Shown here piece after piece: positions 36,211-44,528 of a stretch of 64,000 bases of DNA. The position numbers and the translations under genes were made by a program. Below the pieces are notes generated by a model, which was not told the DNA's origin, searched no databases, and was given only the letters and a program-made list of their open reading frames with translations. Position 1 is the first letter of the stretch, and every line of letters begins with the position of its first letter. This stretch comes from Roseibacterium beibuensis (GTDB lineage Bacteria; Pseudomonadota; Alphaproteobacteria; Rhodobacterales; Rhodobacteraceae), in assembly GCF_039542305.1 (NCBI RefSeq), contig NZ_BAABHW010000002.1, positions 310,001-374,000 on the forward strand, in the 5' to 3' direction.

Positions 36211-38156
36211 GCGGCCTCCTCCTCGGCCAGAACGATCAGCGCCGCCCCGGCCTCGACCTGCGCACCCTCGGTCACCAGAACCTCGGCCACCACGCCGTCA
36301 CGGCCCGCCGTCAGCGCGTGCTCCATCTTCATCGCCTCCAGCACGGCCAGGCGGTCGCCCGCCGACACGGCCTGCCCCGGCGCGACCAGCACGGCCTTCA
36401 CCAGCCCGGGCATCGGCGCCTCGATCCGGCCCGCCGCCGCCCCCGGCCCGGCGGCCACGTCCAGCGGATCGGGGATGGTGAAATGCGCAGCCTCCCCCCA
36501 GAAGATTGACAGCCCGGCGTCATGGTGCACCACCCGCGCCGGAACCGGCTGCCCGTCCAGGGACCAACGGCCACCCTCGCATGTGACCTCGGTCTCGCCG
36601 CCTTCTCGGATCAACCGCGCCCGGCCAGCGCCCAGAACCGCGACGCGTCCTGCGTGCAGCGTGTCCCCTTCCGCCACGCACACCGCCCGCTCCAAGGGCA
36701 CCCACAGTGCGAAGCCCGGAGCTGCATCCCGCACACCGGCCCCAAGCGCCGCCCCCGCCAGCGCCAGTGCCACCGCGTCGGAGCCGGCCGCAACCTCCTC
36801 GGACAAGGCCGCCACGTCGCGGTCGATCAATCCGGTATCCACGTCGCCGGCCGCGAACCGCTCATGCGTCGCCAACCGCCGCAGGAAAGTCAGGTTTGTG
36901 ACCGATCCCGCCACCTCGGTCTCGGCCAAGGCGCGGTCCAACTGCCGCAGCGCCACCGCGCGCGTGGGCCCATGCACGATCAGCTTGGCGATCATCGGGT
37001 CGTACCACGGGCTGATCTCATCGCCTACCCGCACGCCGGTATCGGCCCGCACGCCATCGGGAAAGCGCAGATGCGCCAGACGGCCCGTCGCGGGCAAGAA
37101 GCCTTTCGGCACGTCCTCGGCATAAAGCCGCGCTTCGAAGGCATGGCCGGTGATCGACAGATCCTCCTGCCGCGCGGGCAGGGCCTCGCCGGCCGCCACG
37201 CGCAACTGCCACTCCACGAGGTCCGCGCCCGTGATCGCCTCGGTCACCGGGTGCTCGACCTGCAACCGCGTGTTCATCTCCATGAAGTAGAACCGGTCGG
37301 GCCGCAGCCCGGCACTGGCATCGACGATGAACTCGACGGTCCCCGCCCCGCTATAGCCGATGGCCTCGGCCGCGCGCACGGCCGCCGCCCCCATCTCGGC
37401 GCGCATCTCCTCGGTCATGCCGGGGGCGGGCGCTTCCTCGATCACCTTCTGGTGGCGGCGCTGGAGCGAGCAATCCCGCTCGAAGAGATGCACCGCATGC
37501 GTCCCATCGCCGAAGACCTGCACCTCGATATGGCGCGGTTTCTCGACGAATTTCTCGATCAGCACCGCGTCATTGCCAAAGGCCGTCGCGGCCTCCCCCT
37601 TGGCCGAGGCCAGCGCCTCCATGAACCCGGCGGGCGCATCCACCTTGCGCATCCCCTTGCCGCCGCCGCCCGCAACGGCCTTGATCAGCACCGGGTAGCC
37701 GATGGCCTCCGCCGCGCCCGACAGATGCTCGGGGTCCTGGTTCGCGCCATGATAGCCCGGCACGACAGGTACCCCGGCCTCGTGCATCAGCGCCTTGGCG
37801 GCATCCTTCAGCCCCATGGCGCGGATCGCCTTGGCCGACGGCCCGATGAAGACAAGCCCCGCCGCCTCGACCGCGTCCACGAAATCGGGGTTCTCGCTCA
37901 GGAAGCCATAGCCCGGATGGATCGCCTGCGCCCCCGTCGCCTGCGCCGCCGCGATGATCGCGTCTCCCCGCAGGTAGCTGTCCGCCGGGCGCGGCCCGCC
38001 GATATGCACCGCTTCGTCGGCCATGGCCACGTGGCGCGCCTCCGCATCCGCGTCGGAATAGACCGCCACCGTGCCCACGCCCAGCTTGCGCGCGGTCTCG
38101 ATCACCCGACAGGCAATCTCGCCCCGGTTCGCAATCAGGATCTTGTGAAACATCAT
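36207..38156 (-). CDS. 3-Methylcrotonyl-CoA carboxylase, biotin-containing alpha subunit
   Basis: Carboxylates its own biotin using ATP and bicarbonate for transfer to 3-methylcrotonyl-CoA. The 649 residues begin with the biotin-carboxylase domain (KILIANRGEIACRVI; GGGGKGMRKVD; ERDCSLQRRHQKVIEEAP; EMNTRLQVEHPVTE), then a middle domain and a C-terminal carrier domain with biotinyl lysine K610 in EAMKMEHAL. Second Met (38153) may be the true start. Overlaps the GST gene by 4 bp. The subunit partner is encoded at 38745-40352. Confidence 0.95.
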   Translation of the reverse strand: MMFHKILIANRGEIACRVIETARKLGVGTVAVYSDADAEARHVAMADEAVHIGGPRPADSYLRGDAIIAAAQATGAQAIHPGYGFLSENPDFVDAVEAAGLVFIGPSAKAIRAMGLKDAAKALMHEAGVPVVPGYHGANQDPEHLSGAAEAIGYPVLIKAVAGGGGKGMRKVDAPAGFMEALASAKGEAATAFGNDAVLIEKFVEKPRHIEVQVFGDGTHAVHLFERDCSLQRRHQKVIEEAPAPGMTEEMRAEMGAAAVRAAEAIGYSGAGTVEFIVDASAGLRPDRFYFMEMNTRLQVEHPVTEAITGADLVEWQLRVAAGEALPARQEDLSITGHAFEARLYAEDVPKGFLPATGRLAHLRFPDGVRADTGVRVGDEISPWYDPMIAKLIVHGPTRAVALRQLDRALAETEVAGSVTNLTFLRRLATHERFAAGDVDTGLIDRDVAALSEEVAAGSDAVALALAGAALGAGVRDAAPGFALWVPLERAVCVAEGDTLHAGRVAVLGAGRARLIREGGETEVTCEGGRWSLDGQPVPARVVHHDAGLSIFWGEAAHFTIPDPLDVAAGPGAAAGRIEAPMPGLVKAVLVAPGQAVSAGDRLAVLEAMKMEHALTAGRDGVVAEVLVTEGAQVEAGAALIVLAEEEAA

Positions 38157-38184
38157 CCCTCCCTCGGACGCGCAGGGGGTCGCC

Positions 38185-38260
38185 CCCGTCCCGCCCCTTC
38201 ATCTTGGCCAAAAACCTCTCGGGGGAGCGCGAGGGGGCAGACAGCCCCCTCGCTCCCGCG
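38185..38260 (-). repeat. Intergenic composite G/C-hairpin element, copy 2
   Basis: Between the ASCH gene and mccA. In minus sense: a GGGAGCGAGGGGGC / GCCCCCTCGCGCTCCC stem (38223-38256, with a two-base bulge), then GAGAGG and TTTTTGGCCAAGATGAAGGGG. Terminator-like; see the three-copy finding. Confidence 0.5.
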
Positions 38261-38322
38261 CCCGGCACCAGCGGCACCGTTCGATCCTTTAAGGACCGGC
38301 CCGTCACAGACCCGCCGCCCCT

Positions 38323-38748
38323 TCAAACGCTTGCCTCCCCCAGGTCCTCGACCACCTCGAACCGCTCCCAGATCAGCTTCATGTCGGGGGCGAAAATCCC
38401 CTTGCGGCGGTAATAGCGTTCATGCCCCGCGCGCCAGCCGGCGAGGCTGTCATCCTCGCCCTCCATCAGCGCCATCTCCTCGGTCATGTCGCAAAAGCGC
38501 ACGGGCACAAGGTCCAGTGTCCGCGTCACAAGCTGCGGCACGTCGTGGAAATCGACCGCGATATCGCAACGCCCGACGACCGGCGCATCCTGCCCTGCCG
38601 CGATCTCTGCCTCGGAACTGCAGGTCGCCCGCTTCTTTCCCGCCCGAACAAGCGCGATCAACTCCGCGCACAGCTTCGGACCGTCACCGAAGCGGTAGGT
38701 CACAGCCCCGGGATAGCGCCGCCGCAGATCGTCCAGGCTCACCGTCAC
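38323..38748 (-). CDS. ASCH domain protein
   Basis: A 141-residue ASCH (PUA-like beta-barrel) protein: the RAGKKRATCSS segment near 36-46 and DFHDVPQLVTRTLDLVPVRFCDMTEEMA resemble bacterial ASCH members. Some of these bind RNA or deacylate N4-acetylcytidine; which applies is not readable here. Starts within the mccB stop (ATGA at 38745-38748) and is followed by a terminator-like element before mccA. Confidence 0.85.
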   Translation of the reverse strand: MTVSLDDLRRRYPGAVTYRFGDGPKLCAELIALVRAGKKRATCSSEAEIAAGQDAPVVGRCDIAVDFHDVPQLVTRTLDLVPVRFCDMTEEMALMEGEDDSLAGWRAGHERYYRRKGIFAPDMKLIWERFEVVEDLGEASV

Positions 38749-40352
38749 ATCCGGAACACGCCAAAGCGTGTCTCCTCGATGGGCGCGTTCAGCGCCGCCG
38801 ACAGGCTCAGCCCCAACACCTCGCGCGATTTGCGCGGGTCCACGACCCCGTCATCCCACAGCCGCGCCGAGGCATAGAGGGGATGCGACTGCCGTTCGAA
38901 CATCTCGATGGTCGGGCGCTTGAACTCGGCCTCCGCCTCGGCGGACCACTCTTCGCCCGCCTTCTCCAGCGCGGCGCGTTTCACCGTCGCCAGAACACCC
39001 GCCGCCTGCGCGCCGCCCATCACCGAGATCCGCGAATTCGGCCAGGTCCACAGGAAGCGCGGCGAATAAGCCCGCCCGGCCATGCCGTAATTGCCCGCGC
39101 CAAAGGATCCGCCCACCAGCATCGTCACCTTCGGCACCGAGGTCGTGGCGACCGCCGTCACCATCTTGGCGCCGTGCCGCGCGATCCCCTCGTTCTCGTA
39201 TTTGCGGCCCACCATGAAGCCGGTGATGTTCTGCAAGAAGACCAGCGGGATCTTCCGTTGCGAACACAGCTCCACGAAATGCGCAGCCTTCTGCGCGCTT
39301 TCGGAAAACAGCACGCCATTGTTGGCGATGATGCCCACGGGCAGGCCCATCACCTCGGCAAAGCCCGTCACGATCGTCTCGCCGAAGCGCGGCTTGAATT
39401 CGTCGAACCAGCTGTCATCGACCAGCCGCGCGATCACCTCGCGAATGTCATACGGCGTCGAGAGCGAGGCCGGCACCACGTCGAACAGCTCCTCCGGATC
39501 ATAGGCCGGGGGCCGCCCCTGTAGGGCGGGCTTCAGCCCGCCATCCCCCACACCCTTCAACGACCCGACCGCCCGCCGCGCCAGCGCCAGCGCGTGGGCG
39601 TCATCCTCGGCAAGGTAATCGGCCACGCCCGACAGGCGCGTATGCACATCGCCACCGCCCAGGTCCTCGGCGCTGACCACCTCACCCGTCGCCGCCTTCA
39701 CCAGCGGCGGCCCGGCGAGGAAGATCGTCCCCTGTTCCTTCACGATGATCGTCACGTCCGACATAGCGGGCACATAGGCGCCCCCGGCGGTGCAGGAGCC
39801 CATCACGACGGCGATCTGCGCGATCCCCTTCGCGCTCATCCGCGCCTGGTTGTAGAAGATGCGCCCGAAATGGTCGCGGTCGGGGAAGACCTCGTCCTGC
39901 TGCGGCAGGTTCGCGCCGCCGCTGTCCACCAGGTAGATGCAGGGCAGATGGCATTCCTCGGCGATCTCCTGCGCGCGCAGGTGCTTTTTCACCGTCATCG
40001 GGTAATAGGTGCCGCCCTTCACCGTGGCGTCGTTGCACACCACCATGACCTCGCGGCCCTGCACCCGGCCCACGCCCGCGATCACGCCCGCCGCCGGGGC
40101 CGCGCCGTCATACATGCCATGCGCCGCCGTCGCACCGACCTCCAGGAACGGCGACCCCGGGTCGAGCAGGTTCGCCACGCGCTCGCGCGGCAGCATCTTG
40201 CCCCGCGACAGGTGCCGCTCCCGCGCGCGCGCGCCGCCACCGGCGGCGGCCAGCGCGGCGGCCTCCTCGATCACGCGCAGCGCGTCGAGATGCGCGGCCC
40301 GGTTCGCCCGCGCCTCCTCCGATCCCGTCACCAGAGCAGATTTCAATCTCAT
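38745..40352 (-). CDS. 3-Methylcrotonyl-CoA carboxylase, carboxyltransferase beta subunit
   Basis: Transfers the carboxyl group from biotin to 3-methylcrotonyl-CoA giving 3-methylglutaconyl-CoA. The 535 residues show VVCNDATVKGGTYYPMTVKKHLRAQEIA, a LVDSGGANLPQQDEVFPDR core and the second crotonase-like half (TGFMVGRKYENEGIARHGAKMV, SFGAGNYGMAGRAYSPRFLW). Complete. Not confused with propionyl-CoA carboxylase because of the GGTYYPMTVKKHLR signature typical of MCC beta. Confidence 0.95.
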   Translation of the reverse strand: MRLKSALVTGSEEARANRAAHLDALRVIEEAAALAAAGGGARARERHLSRGKMLPRERVANLLDPGSPFLEVGATAAHGMYDGAAPAAGVIAGVGRVQGREVMVVCNDATVKGGTYYPMTVKKHLRAQEIAEECHLPCIYLVDSGGANLPQQDEVFPDRDHFGRIFYNQARMSAKGIAQIAVVMGSCTAGGAYVPAMSDVTIIVKEQGTIFLAGPPLVKAATGEVVSAEDLGGGDVHTRLSGVADYLAEDDAHALALARRAVGSLKGVGDGGLKPALQGRPPAYDPEELFDVVPASLSTPYDIREVIARLVDDSWFDEFKPRFGETIVTGFAEVMGLPVGIIANNGVLFSESAQKAAHFVELCSQRKIPLVFLQNITGFMVGRKYENEGIARHGAKMVTAVATTSVPKVTMLVGGSFGAGNYGMAGRAYSPRFLWTWPNSRISVMGGAQAAGVLATVKRAALEKAGEEWSAEAEAEFKRPTIEMFERQSHPLYASARLWDDGVVDPRKSREVLGLSLSAALNAPIEETRFGVFRM

Positions 40353-40370
40353 CTCACGCCTCCCCGCGCC

Positions 40371-40685
40371 TCATGTCCCAAGCTCCGCCTCCAGGGCGGC
40401 TGCATCAATCTCGACCGGCCGTCCCAGCCGGTCGACCGGATAGGCCCGCGCCGTGCCGCCCTCGGGCGCGCAGATGACCACCATGCGCACCTCCGGCAGG
40501 GCCGAGGGGCGCGCGAAGCAATCGGTGCGCGCGCCGCCGGTCTCGGCCGCGTAACCCTCCGCCACCGCCTCGATGATCGCCGTCTCGCCGGGCGGCGCGG
40601 CCCGCAGGCCCAGCAACACGCCCAGCGCCCCGCCAAAGGCCAGAAGCGCCGCAAGCGGCAGGATCAGGCCACGCCGCCCGCCCAT
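40371..40685 (-). CDS. Small membrane-anchored protein, unknown
   Basis: A 104-residue protein with one N-terminal hydrophobic helix (LILPLAALLAFGGALGVLLGL) acting as signal anchor, and a periplasmic domain of about 75 residues with two Cys (RTDCFARP, MVVICAPEG) that may pair. It is 4 bp from the ivd stop and 18 bp from mccB, so it is in the same transcript. Unrecognised. Confidence 0.7.
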   Translation of the reverse strand: MGGRRGLILPLAALLAFGGALGVLLGLRAAPPGETAIIEAVAEGYAAETGGARTDCFARPSALPEVRMVVICAPEGGTARAYPVDRLGRPVEIDAAALEAELGT

Positions 40686-40689
40686 CGCC

Positions 40690-41853
40690 TCAGCCCATCG
40701 CCGCCATCAATTCCCGCCCGATCAGCATCCGCCGGATCTCGGAGGTGCCTGCCCCGATCTCCATCAGCTTGGCATCGCGGAACATCCGGCTGACCGCGCT
40801 GTCATTCATGAAGCCCGCGCCGCCCATCGCCTGCACCGCCTGGTGGGCGACCTTCATCCCCTCTTCCGAGGCATAGAGCACGCAGCCCGCCGCATCCTGC
40901 CGCGTGACCTCGCCGCGATCACAAGCGCGCGCGACCTCGTAGGCATAGGCGCGCGAGGTGTTCAGCGCGACATACATGTCCGCGATCTTGCCCTGCATCA
41001 GCTGGAAGTTTCCGACCGGCTGGCCGAACTGCTTGCGCTCGGCCATGTAAGGCATGATCTCGTCGAGGCAGCCGGCCATGATGCCGATATTGACGCCCGA
41101 CAGCACCACGCGCTCGTAATCGAGGCCCGACATCAGGACGCGCACGCCGCGGCCCTCTTCGCCAAGGACATTCTCGAACGGCACTTCGACATCCTCGAAG
41201 ACCAGTTCGGCCGTGTTCGACCCGCGCATGCCCATCTTGTCGAAATGCCCGCTGGTCGAAAAACCCTTCATCGATCTCTCGACGATAAAGGCGGTGATGC
41301 CCTTCGATCCGGCCTCGGGGTCGGTCTTGGCATAGACCACCAGCGTGTCCGCATCGGGGCCGTTGGTGATCCAGTATTTCGTGCCGTTCAGCGTGTAATA
41401 GCCGTTCTTCTTCTCGGCGCGCAGCTTCATGCCCACCACGTCCGACCCCGCGCCCGCCTCGGACATGGCCAGCGCGCCGACATGCTCGCCCGAGATCAGC
41501 TTGGGCAGGTATTTACTCTTCTGCTCTTCGGTCGCGTTCAGCTTGATCTGGTTGACGCAAAGGTTCGAATGCGCCCCGTAGCTGAGGCCGATCGAGGCCG
41601 AGACGCGGCTGATCTCCTCCACCGCGATGGTATGGGCGAGGTATCCCATCCCCGCGCCGCCATAGGCCTCGTCCACCGTAATGCCCAAAAGGCCCAACTC
41701 GCCCATCTCGGTCCACAGCTCGTTCGGAAACGCATTGGATTTGTCGGTCTCGGCGGCCAGCGGCTTCACCCGCTCCTGCGCCCAGCGGTGCACCATCTCG
41801 CGCAGCGCGTTCACGTCTTCGCCGAGATCGAAGTTCATCGAGGCCTTGAACAT
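40690..41853 (-). CDS. ivd: Isovaleryl-CoA dehydrogenase
   Basis: FAD acyl-CoA dehydrogenase converting isovaleryl-CoA to 3-methylcrotonyl-CoA and passing electrons to ETF. The 387 residues contain LAMSEAGAGSDVVGMKLRAEKKNGYYTLNGTKYWITNGP, YGAHSNLC and MGGAGFMNDSAVSRMFRDAKLMEIGAGTSEIRRMLIGRE. The length and the region around the putative catalytic base fit IVD rather than short-chain homologues. First gene of the leucine unit; AGGGAGG precedes ATG 41853 and a promoter/operator is directly upstream. Confidence 0.94.
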   Translation of the reverse strand: MFKASMNFDLGEDVNALREMVHRWAQERVKPLAAETDKSNAFPNELWTEMGELGLLGITVDEAYGGAGMGYLAHTIAVEEISRVSASIGLSYGAHSNLCVNQIKLNATEEQKSKYLPKLISGEHVGALAMSEAGAGSDVVGMKLRAEKKNGYYTLNGTKYWITNGPDADTLVVYAKTDPEAGSKGITAFIVERSMKGFSTSGHFDKMGMRGSNTAELVFEDVEVPFENVLGEEGRGVRVLMSGLDYERVVLSGVNIGIMAGCLDEIMPYMAERKQFGQPVGNFQLMQGKIADMYVALNTSRAYAYEVARACDRGEVTRQDAAGCVLYASEEGMKVAHQAVQAMGGAGFMNDSAVSRMFRDAKLMEIGAGTSEIRRMLIGRELMAAMG

Positions 41854-41868
41854 GCCCTCGCCCTCCCT

Positions 41869-41917
41869 TTAATTGAACAGTTGTTCATTTAATACGAACA
41901 TGGGTGAGTCGAGTCAA
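41869..41917 (-). promoter_or_regulatory. ivd promoter with dyad operator over the start point
   Basis: Minus-strand -35 TTGACT (41917-41912), 17-bp spacer, -10 TATTAA (41894-41889). Starting next to the -10, an inverted repeat at 41869-41892 has 11-bp arms around a 2-bp centre with one mismatch pair; the core is TGAACA-GT-TGTTCA. Its place over the expected transcription start suggests repression, for example by a TetR-type protein. No regulator gene is nearby. Confidence 0.75.
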
Positions 41918-41959
41918 AGGGGAACTGCGTTCACCGTTTCTTAACACATCCGTGCCAAT

Positions 41960-42300
41960 CTCCCCGGTCATGGACATGTCCCGCCGGGCGCTGACACCGC
42001 CCGGCCCGCAAGATCAGGGTCCCAGCCGCTGCCCAAGACAGCCCCCAAAGGGCCAAGGCGGCGGGCCACCGAGCAAGCTCAAAGGCCCCGGACGATCCCG
42101 GGGTGTGGACACCGCCCCCTTGGCGGCGCCGCCATCCTTGCGACCTGACCAGAGGTGCGACGCGCCCCTCCCCCGAGATATCGCCAACCAGACGGCTCCA
42201 TCGGACATGGCCCCATGTCCGACCCGGAAAACGCGAGTTTTCCGCCGTTTTCCGTTGCGGAAAACGCCCCCCTTGCCATCCCGCGTGCCAGGCTGTTCCC
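41960..42300. other. Gene-free, hairpin-rich spacer between ivd and the PhzF-like gene
   Basis: No coding frame convinces here. Visible are a CCCCGG/CCGGGG stem at 42086-42103, a perfect 10-bp inverted repeat (TCGGACATGG at 42201-42210, mate at 42213-42222, 2-nt centre) and two tandem 8-bp hairpins of CGGAAAAC/GTTTTCCG (42225-42244 and 42247-42265). They may belong to a structured leader or small RNA. Confidence 0.5.
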
Positions 42301-42329
42301 TGCCGGCCGACCCGACGAAAGGCCCCGCC

Positions 42330-43214
42330 ATGCTCAGCTACCAAGTCACCGATGTTTTCACCGACAGGCCGTTTTCCGGCAATCCGCTGGCCATCGTCGA
42401 GGGGGCCGACGGCCTGAGCGACGCGCAGATGCAGACCATCGCGCGGCAGTTCAACCTGTCCGAGACCATCTTCATCCAGGCGCCCGACGACCCCGCCCAC
42501 AGCGCCAAGGTGCGCATCTTCACGCCCGGGGCCGAGATCCCCTTTGCAGGGCACCCCACCATCGGTTGCGCCCTGCACCTCGCGGGCGGACAGGACGGCA
42601 CGATCACCCTCGAAGAACGCGCGGGCCTCGTTCACGTCGCGATCAGCCAGTCCGGCACGCTGGCCGAGTTCACCGCCCCGCGCATCCCGGCCCCCATCGG
42701 CACCGCGCCCGATGCCGCCACCATCGCCGCCGCCATCGGCCTTTCGCCTGCGCAGATCGGCCCCCACGCGCCCGGCGCGTTCGAGGGCGGCCCGGCCTTT
42801 CTTTACGCGCAGCTAACCGACCCTGCCGCGCTGGCCGCCGCCGCCCCGGCACAGCCCGGATGGGGGACCATGATCGCGACGGCGGGTATCGACGACACCG
42901 GCCGTTCCCCCGTGGGTCTCTACCTCTATACCCCCGGCGCGGGCTGCGACTGGCAGGCGCGCATGTTCGCCCCCGATGACGGCGTCCCGGAGGACCCGGC
43001 CACCGGCTCGGCCACCGCGCTCCTCGCCGGGCAACTCCTCGCCAATGGGGCGCTTTCCGATGGCACCACCACCCTCAGCCTCCGCCAAGGGGTCGAGATG
43101 GGCCGTCCCTCCGCCCTGCGCCTCTCGGTCGACGTGGCAGATGGCGCGCTGACCGCGATCCGTGTCGCGGGATCCGCCGTGCCCGTCGCCTCGGGCCAGA
43201 TCCGGATTCCGTGA
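42330..43214 (+). CDS. PhzF family isomerase/epimerase-like protein
   Basis: Diaminopimelate-epimerase fold protein of the PhzF family, 294 residues from ATG 42330 (MLSYQVTDVFTDRPFSGNPLAIV). Conserved features: SETIFI, IPFAGHPTIGCA with the glycine-rich loop, and EDPATGSATA near residue 225. Phenazine genes are not present, so a role in phenazine synthesis is not implied; family members act in several isomerisations. The frame open upstream to 41904 is not conserved-looking. Confidence 0.9.
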   Translation: MLSYQVTDVFTDRPFSGNPLAIVEGADGLSDAQMQTIARQFNLSETIFIQAPDDPAHSAKVRIFTPGAEIPFAGHPTIGCALHLAGGQDGTITLEERAGLVHVAISQSGTLAEFTAPRIPAPIGTAPDAATIAAAIGLSPAQIGPHAPGAFEGGPAFLYAQLTDPAALAAAAPAQPGWGTMIATAGIDDTGRSPVGLYLYTPGAGCDWQARMFAPDDGVPEDPATGSATALLAGQLLANGALSDGTTTLSLRQGVEMGRPSALRLSVDVADGALTAIRVAGSAVPVASGQIRIP

Positions 43215-43256
43215 GCGCGGCTTTCCCCCGGCCCGCGACCTGCCTATATCTGCCCC

Positions 43257-43700
43257 ATGATCGCTGACATCCTGCGCCGCCTGACGGCCCCCGACCCCGA
43301 CCCGCTCCCCTTCGACGACGCGCGCCTCGCGCTCGCCGCCCTTCTGGTGCGTATCGCCCGCTCCGACGATGATTACGCCGAGATCGAGAAGGACCGGATC
43401 GAAACCCTGCTCGCCAAACGCTACGGCCTCTCCGCCCAGGCGGCCACCGCCCTGCGCATCGAAGCCGAAGCGATGGAGGCCGAGGCCCCCGACACCGTCC
43501 GCTTCACCCGCGCCATCAAGGATTCGGTCCCCTACGAGGCCCGCGAAAAGGTGGTCGAGGCGATGTGGGACATCGTGCTGGCCGATGGCGAACGCGACCA
43601 CGAGGAAGACGCGCTGCTACGCCTCGTCGCGCCGATGCTGGGGGTGAACGACCGCGATTCGAACCTCGCCCGCCAGAGGGTCGAAGCCGCGCGGAAATGA
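43257..43700 (+). CDS. TerB-like tellurite resistance family protein
   Basis: A 147-residue all-helical TerB-fold protein (ALAALLVRIARSDDDYAEIEKDRIETLLAKRYGL; VEAMWDIVLADGERDHEEDALLRLVAPMLG), with acidic repeats that may bind metal. No other ter genes are seen, so tellurite resistance is only a family label. The stop overlaps the start of the next gene (ATGA at 43697-43700). Confidence 0.88.
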   Translation: MIADILRRLTAPDPDPLPFDDARLALAALLVRIARSDDDYAEIEKDRIETLLAKRYGLSAQAATALRIEAEAMEAEAPDTVRFTRAIKDSVPYEAREKVVEAMWDIVLADGERDHEEDALLRLVAPMLGVNDRDSNLARQRVEAARK

Positions 43701-44449
43701 TCGCCTCCCTGCCGATGTATCTGCGGCCCGAAAACCGGGCCGCCCATGACGCCTGGTGGGAGTTGATCCGCGACGGCTTGCGCGCCCGTGGCATCGACGC
43801 GCCCGACACGCTCGCCCACGACGCCCCGATCCACGACACGTGGGGCCGACCCGACCTTGTGCTCGGACAGATCTGCAACCTGCCCTATCGCAGCGCTTAC
43901 AAGGACCGCGTCACGCTGATCGCCAATGCCGATTACGGCCTGCCGGACACGCCGCCGGGCGATTACCGCTCGTGGTTCATCGCCCGTCGCGACGACCCGC
44001 GCGAGGCGCCGCAGGCCTTCGAGGACGCGGTTCTCGCGATCAACTCCGCCGACAGTCATTCTGGCTGGTGCGCGCCGTGGATGCACATGCAAGAGCATGG
44101 CTATGCACCCACCCGCTGCATCATCACCGGAGGCCACCGTGACAGCGCCCGTGCAGTGGCAGAGGGGCGGGCCGATTTCGCCGCCATCGACGCCGTGACC
44201 TGGGCCATGCTGGAGAGGTGGGAGGGGGTCACGACCGATCTGCGCATCATCGGGCGCACCGCGGCCAGCCCCGGCCTTGGCTTCATCACCGCGGGCGATG
44301 CCGACCCGGCCCCCTGCCGCGCCGCCTTGGCCGAGGCGCTGGACGCGCTGGCGCCGGAGCATCGCGCAACCCTCGGCATCCGCGCCATCACCCCCGCCGA
44401 CCCGGCGCGCCATGCCGCATTGCCGGTTCCACCGCCGCCGCCGGAATAG
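43697..44449 (+). CDS. PhnD/SsuA-like substrate-binding protein without signal peptide
   Basis: A 250-residue type 2 periplasmic-binding-fold protein related to phosphate/phosphonate ABC-transporter binding proteins (ICNLPYRSAYKDRVTLIANADYGLPDT; INSADSHSGWCAPW; ARAVAEGRADFAAIDAVTWAM). From ATG 43697, which overlaps the TerB stop, there is no signal peptide, so it may be cytoplasmic and act as a sensor or enzyme instead. No ABC partners adjoin it in the same unit. The last residues are Pro-rich (PVPPPPPE). Confidence 0.8.
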   Translation: MIASLPMYLRPENRAAHDAWWELIRDGLRARGIDAPDTLAHDAPIHDTWGRPDLVLGQICNLPYRSAYKDRVTLIANADYGLPDTPPGDYRSWFIARRDDPREAPQAFEDAVLAINSADSHSGWCAPWMHMQEHGYAPTRCIITGGHRDSARAVAEGRADFAAIDAVTWAMLERWEGVTTDLRIIGRTAASPGLGFITAGDADPAPCRAALAEALDALAPEHRATLGIRAITPADPARHAALPVPPPPPE

Positions 44450-44528
44450 GCAATCGGCGCTGAAATTGGCGAAAACCGACTCTTTCCCGTGCGTCACGCT
44501 GCACAGGGACGTTGCATTTGCCGCCTTC

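Noticed and set aside
36522..39524. A 1000-residue open frame on the plus strand
   Set aside because: Antisense shadow of mccA, ASCH and mccB, with Arg/His-rich text.
41904..42329. N-terminal extension of the PhzF-like protein
   Set aside because: Composition is Pro/Arg-rich, no family counterpart is known to me, and the region holds non-coding palindromes.
42330..43214. Phenazine biosynthesis
   Set aside because: Only a PhzF-family protein is present, with no other phz genes; the family is widespread in non-producers.
43257..43700. Tellurite resistance operon
   Set aside because: A lone TerB-fold gene without TerC, TerD or TerZ partners.
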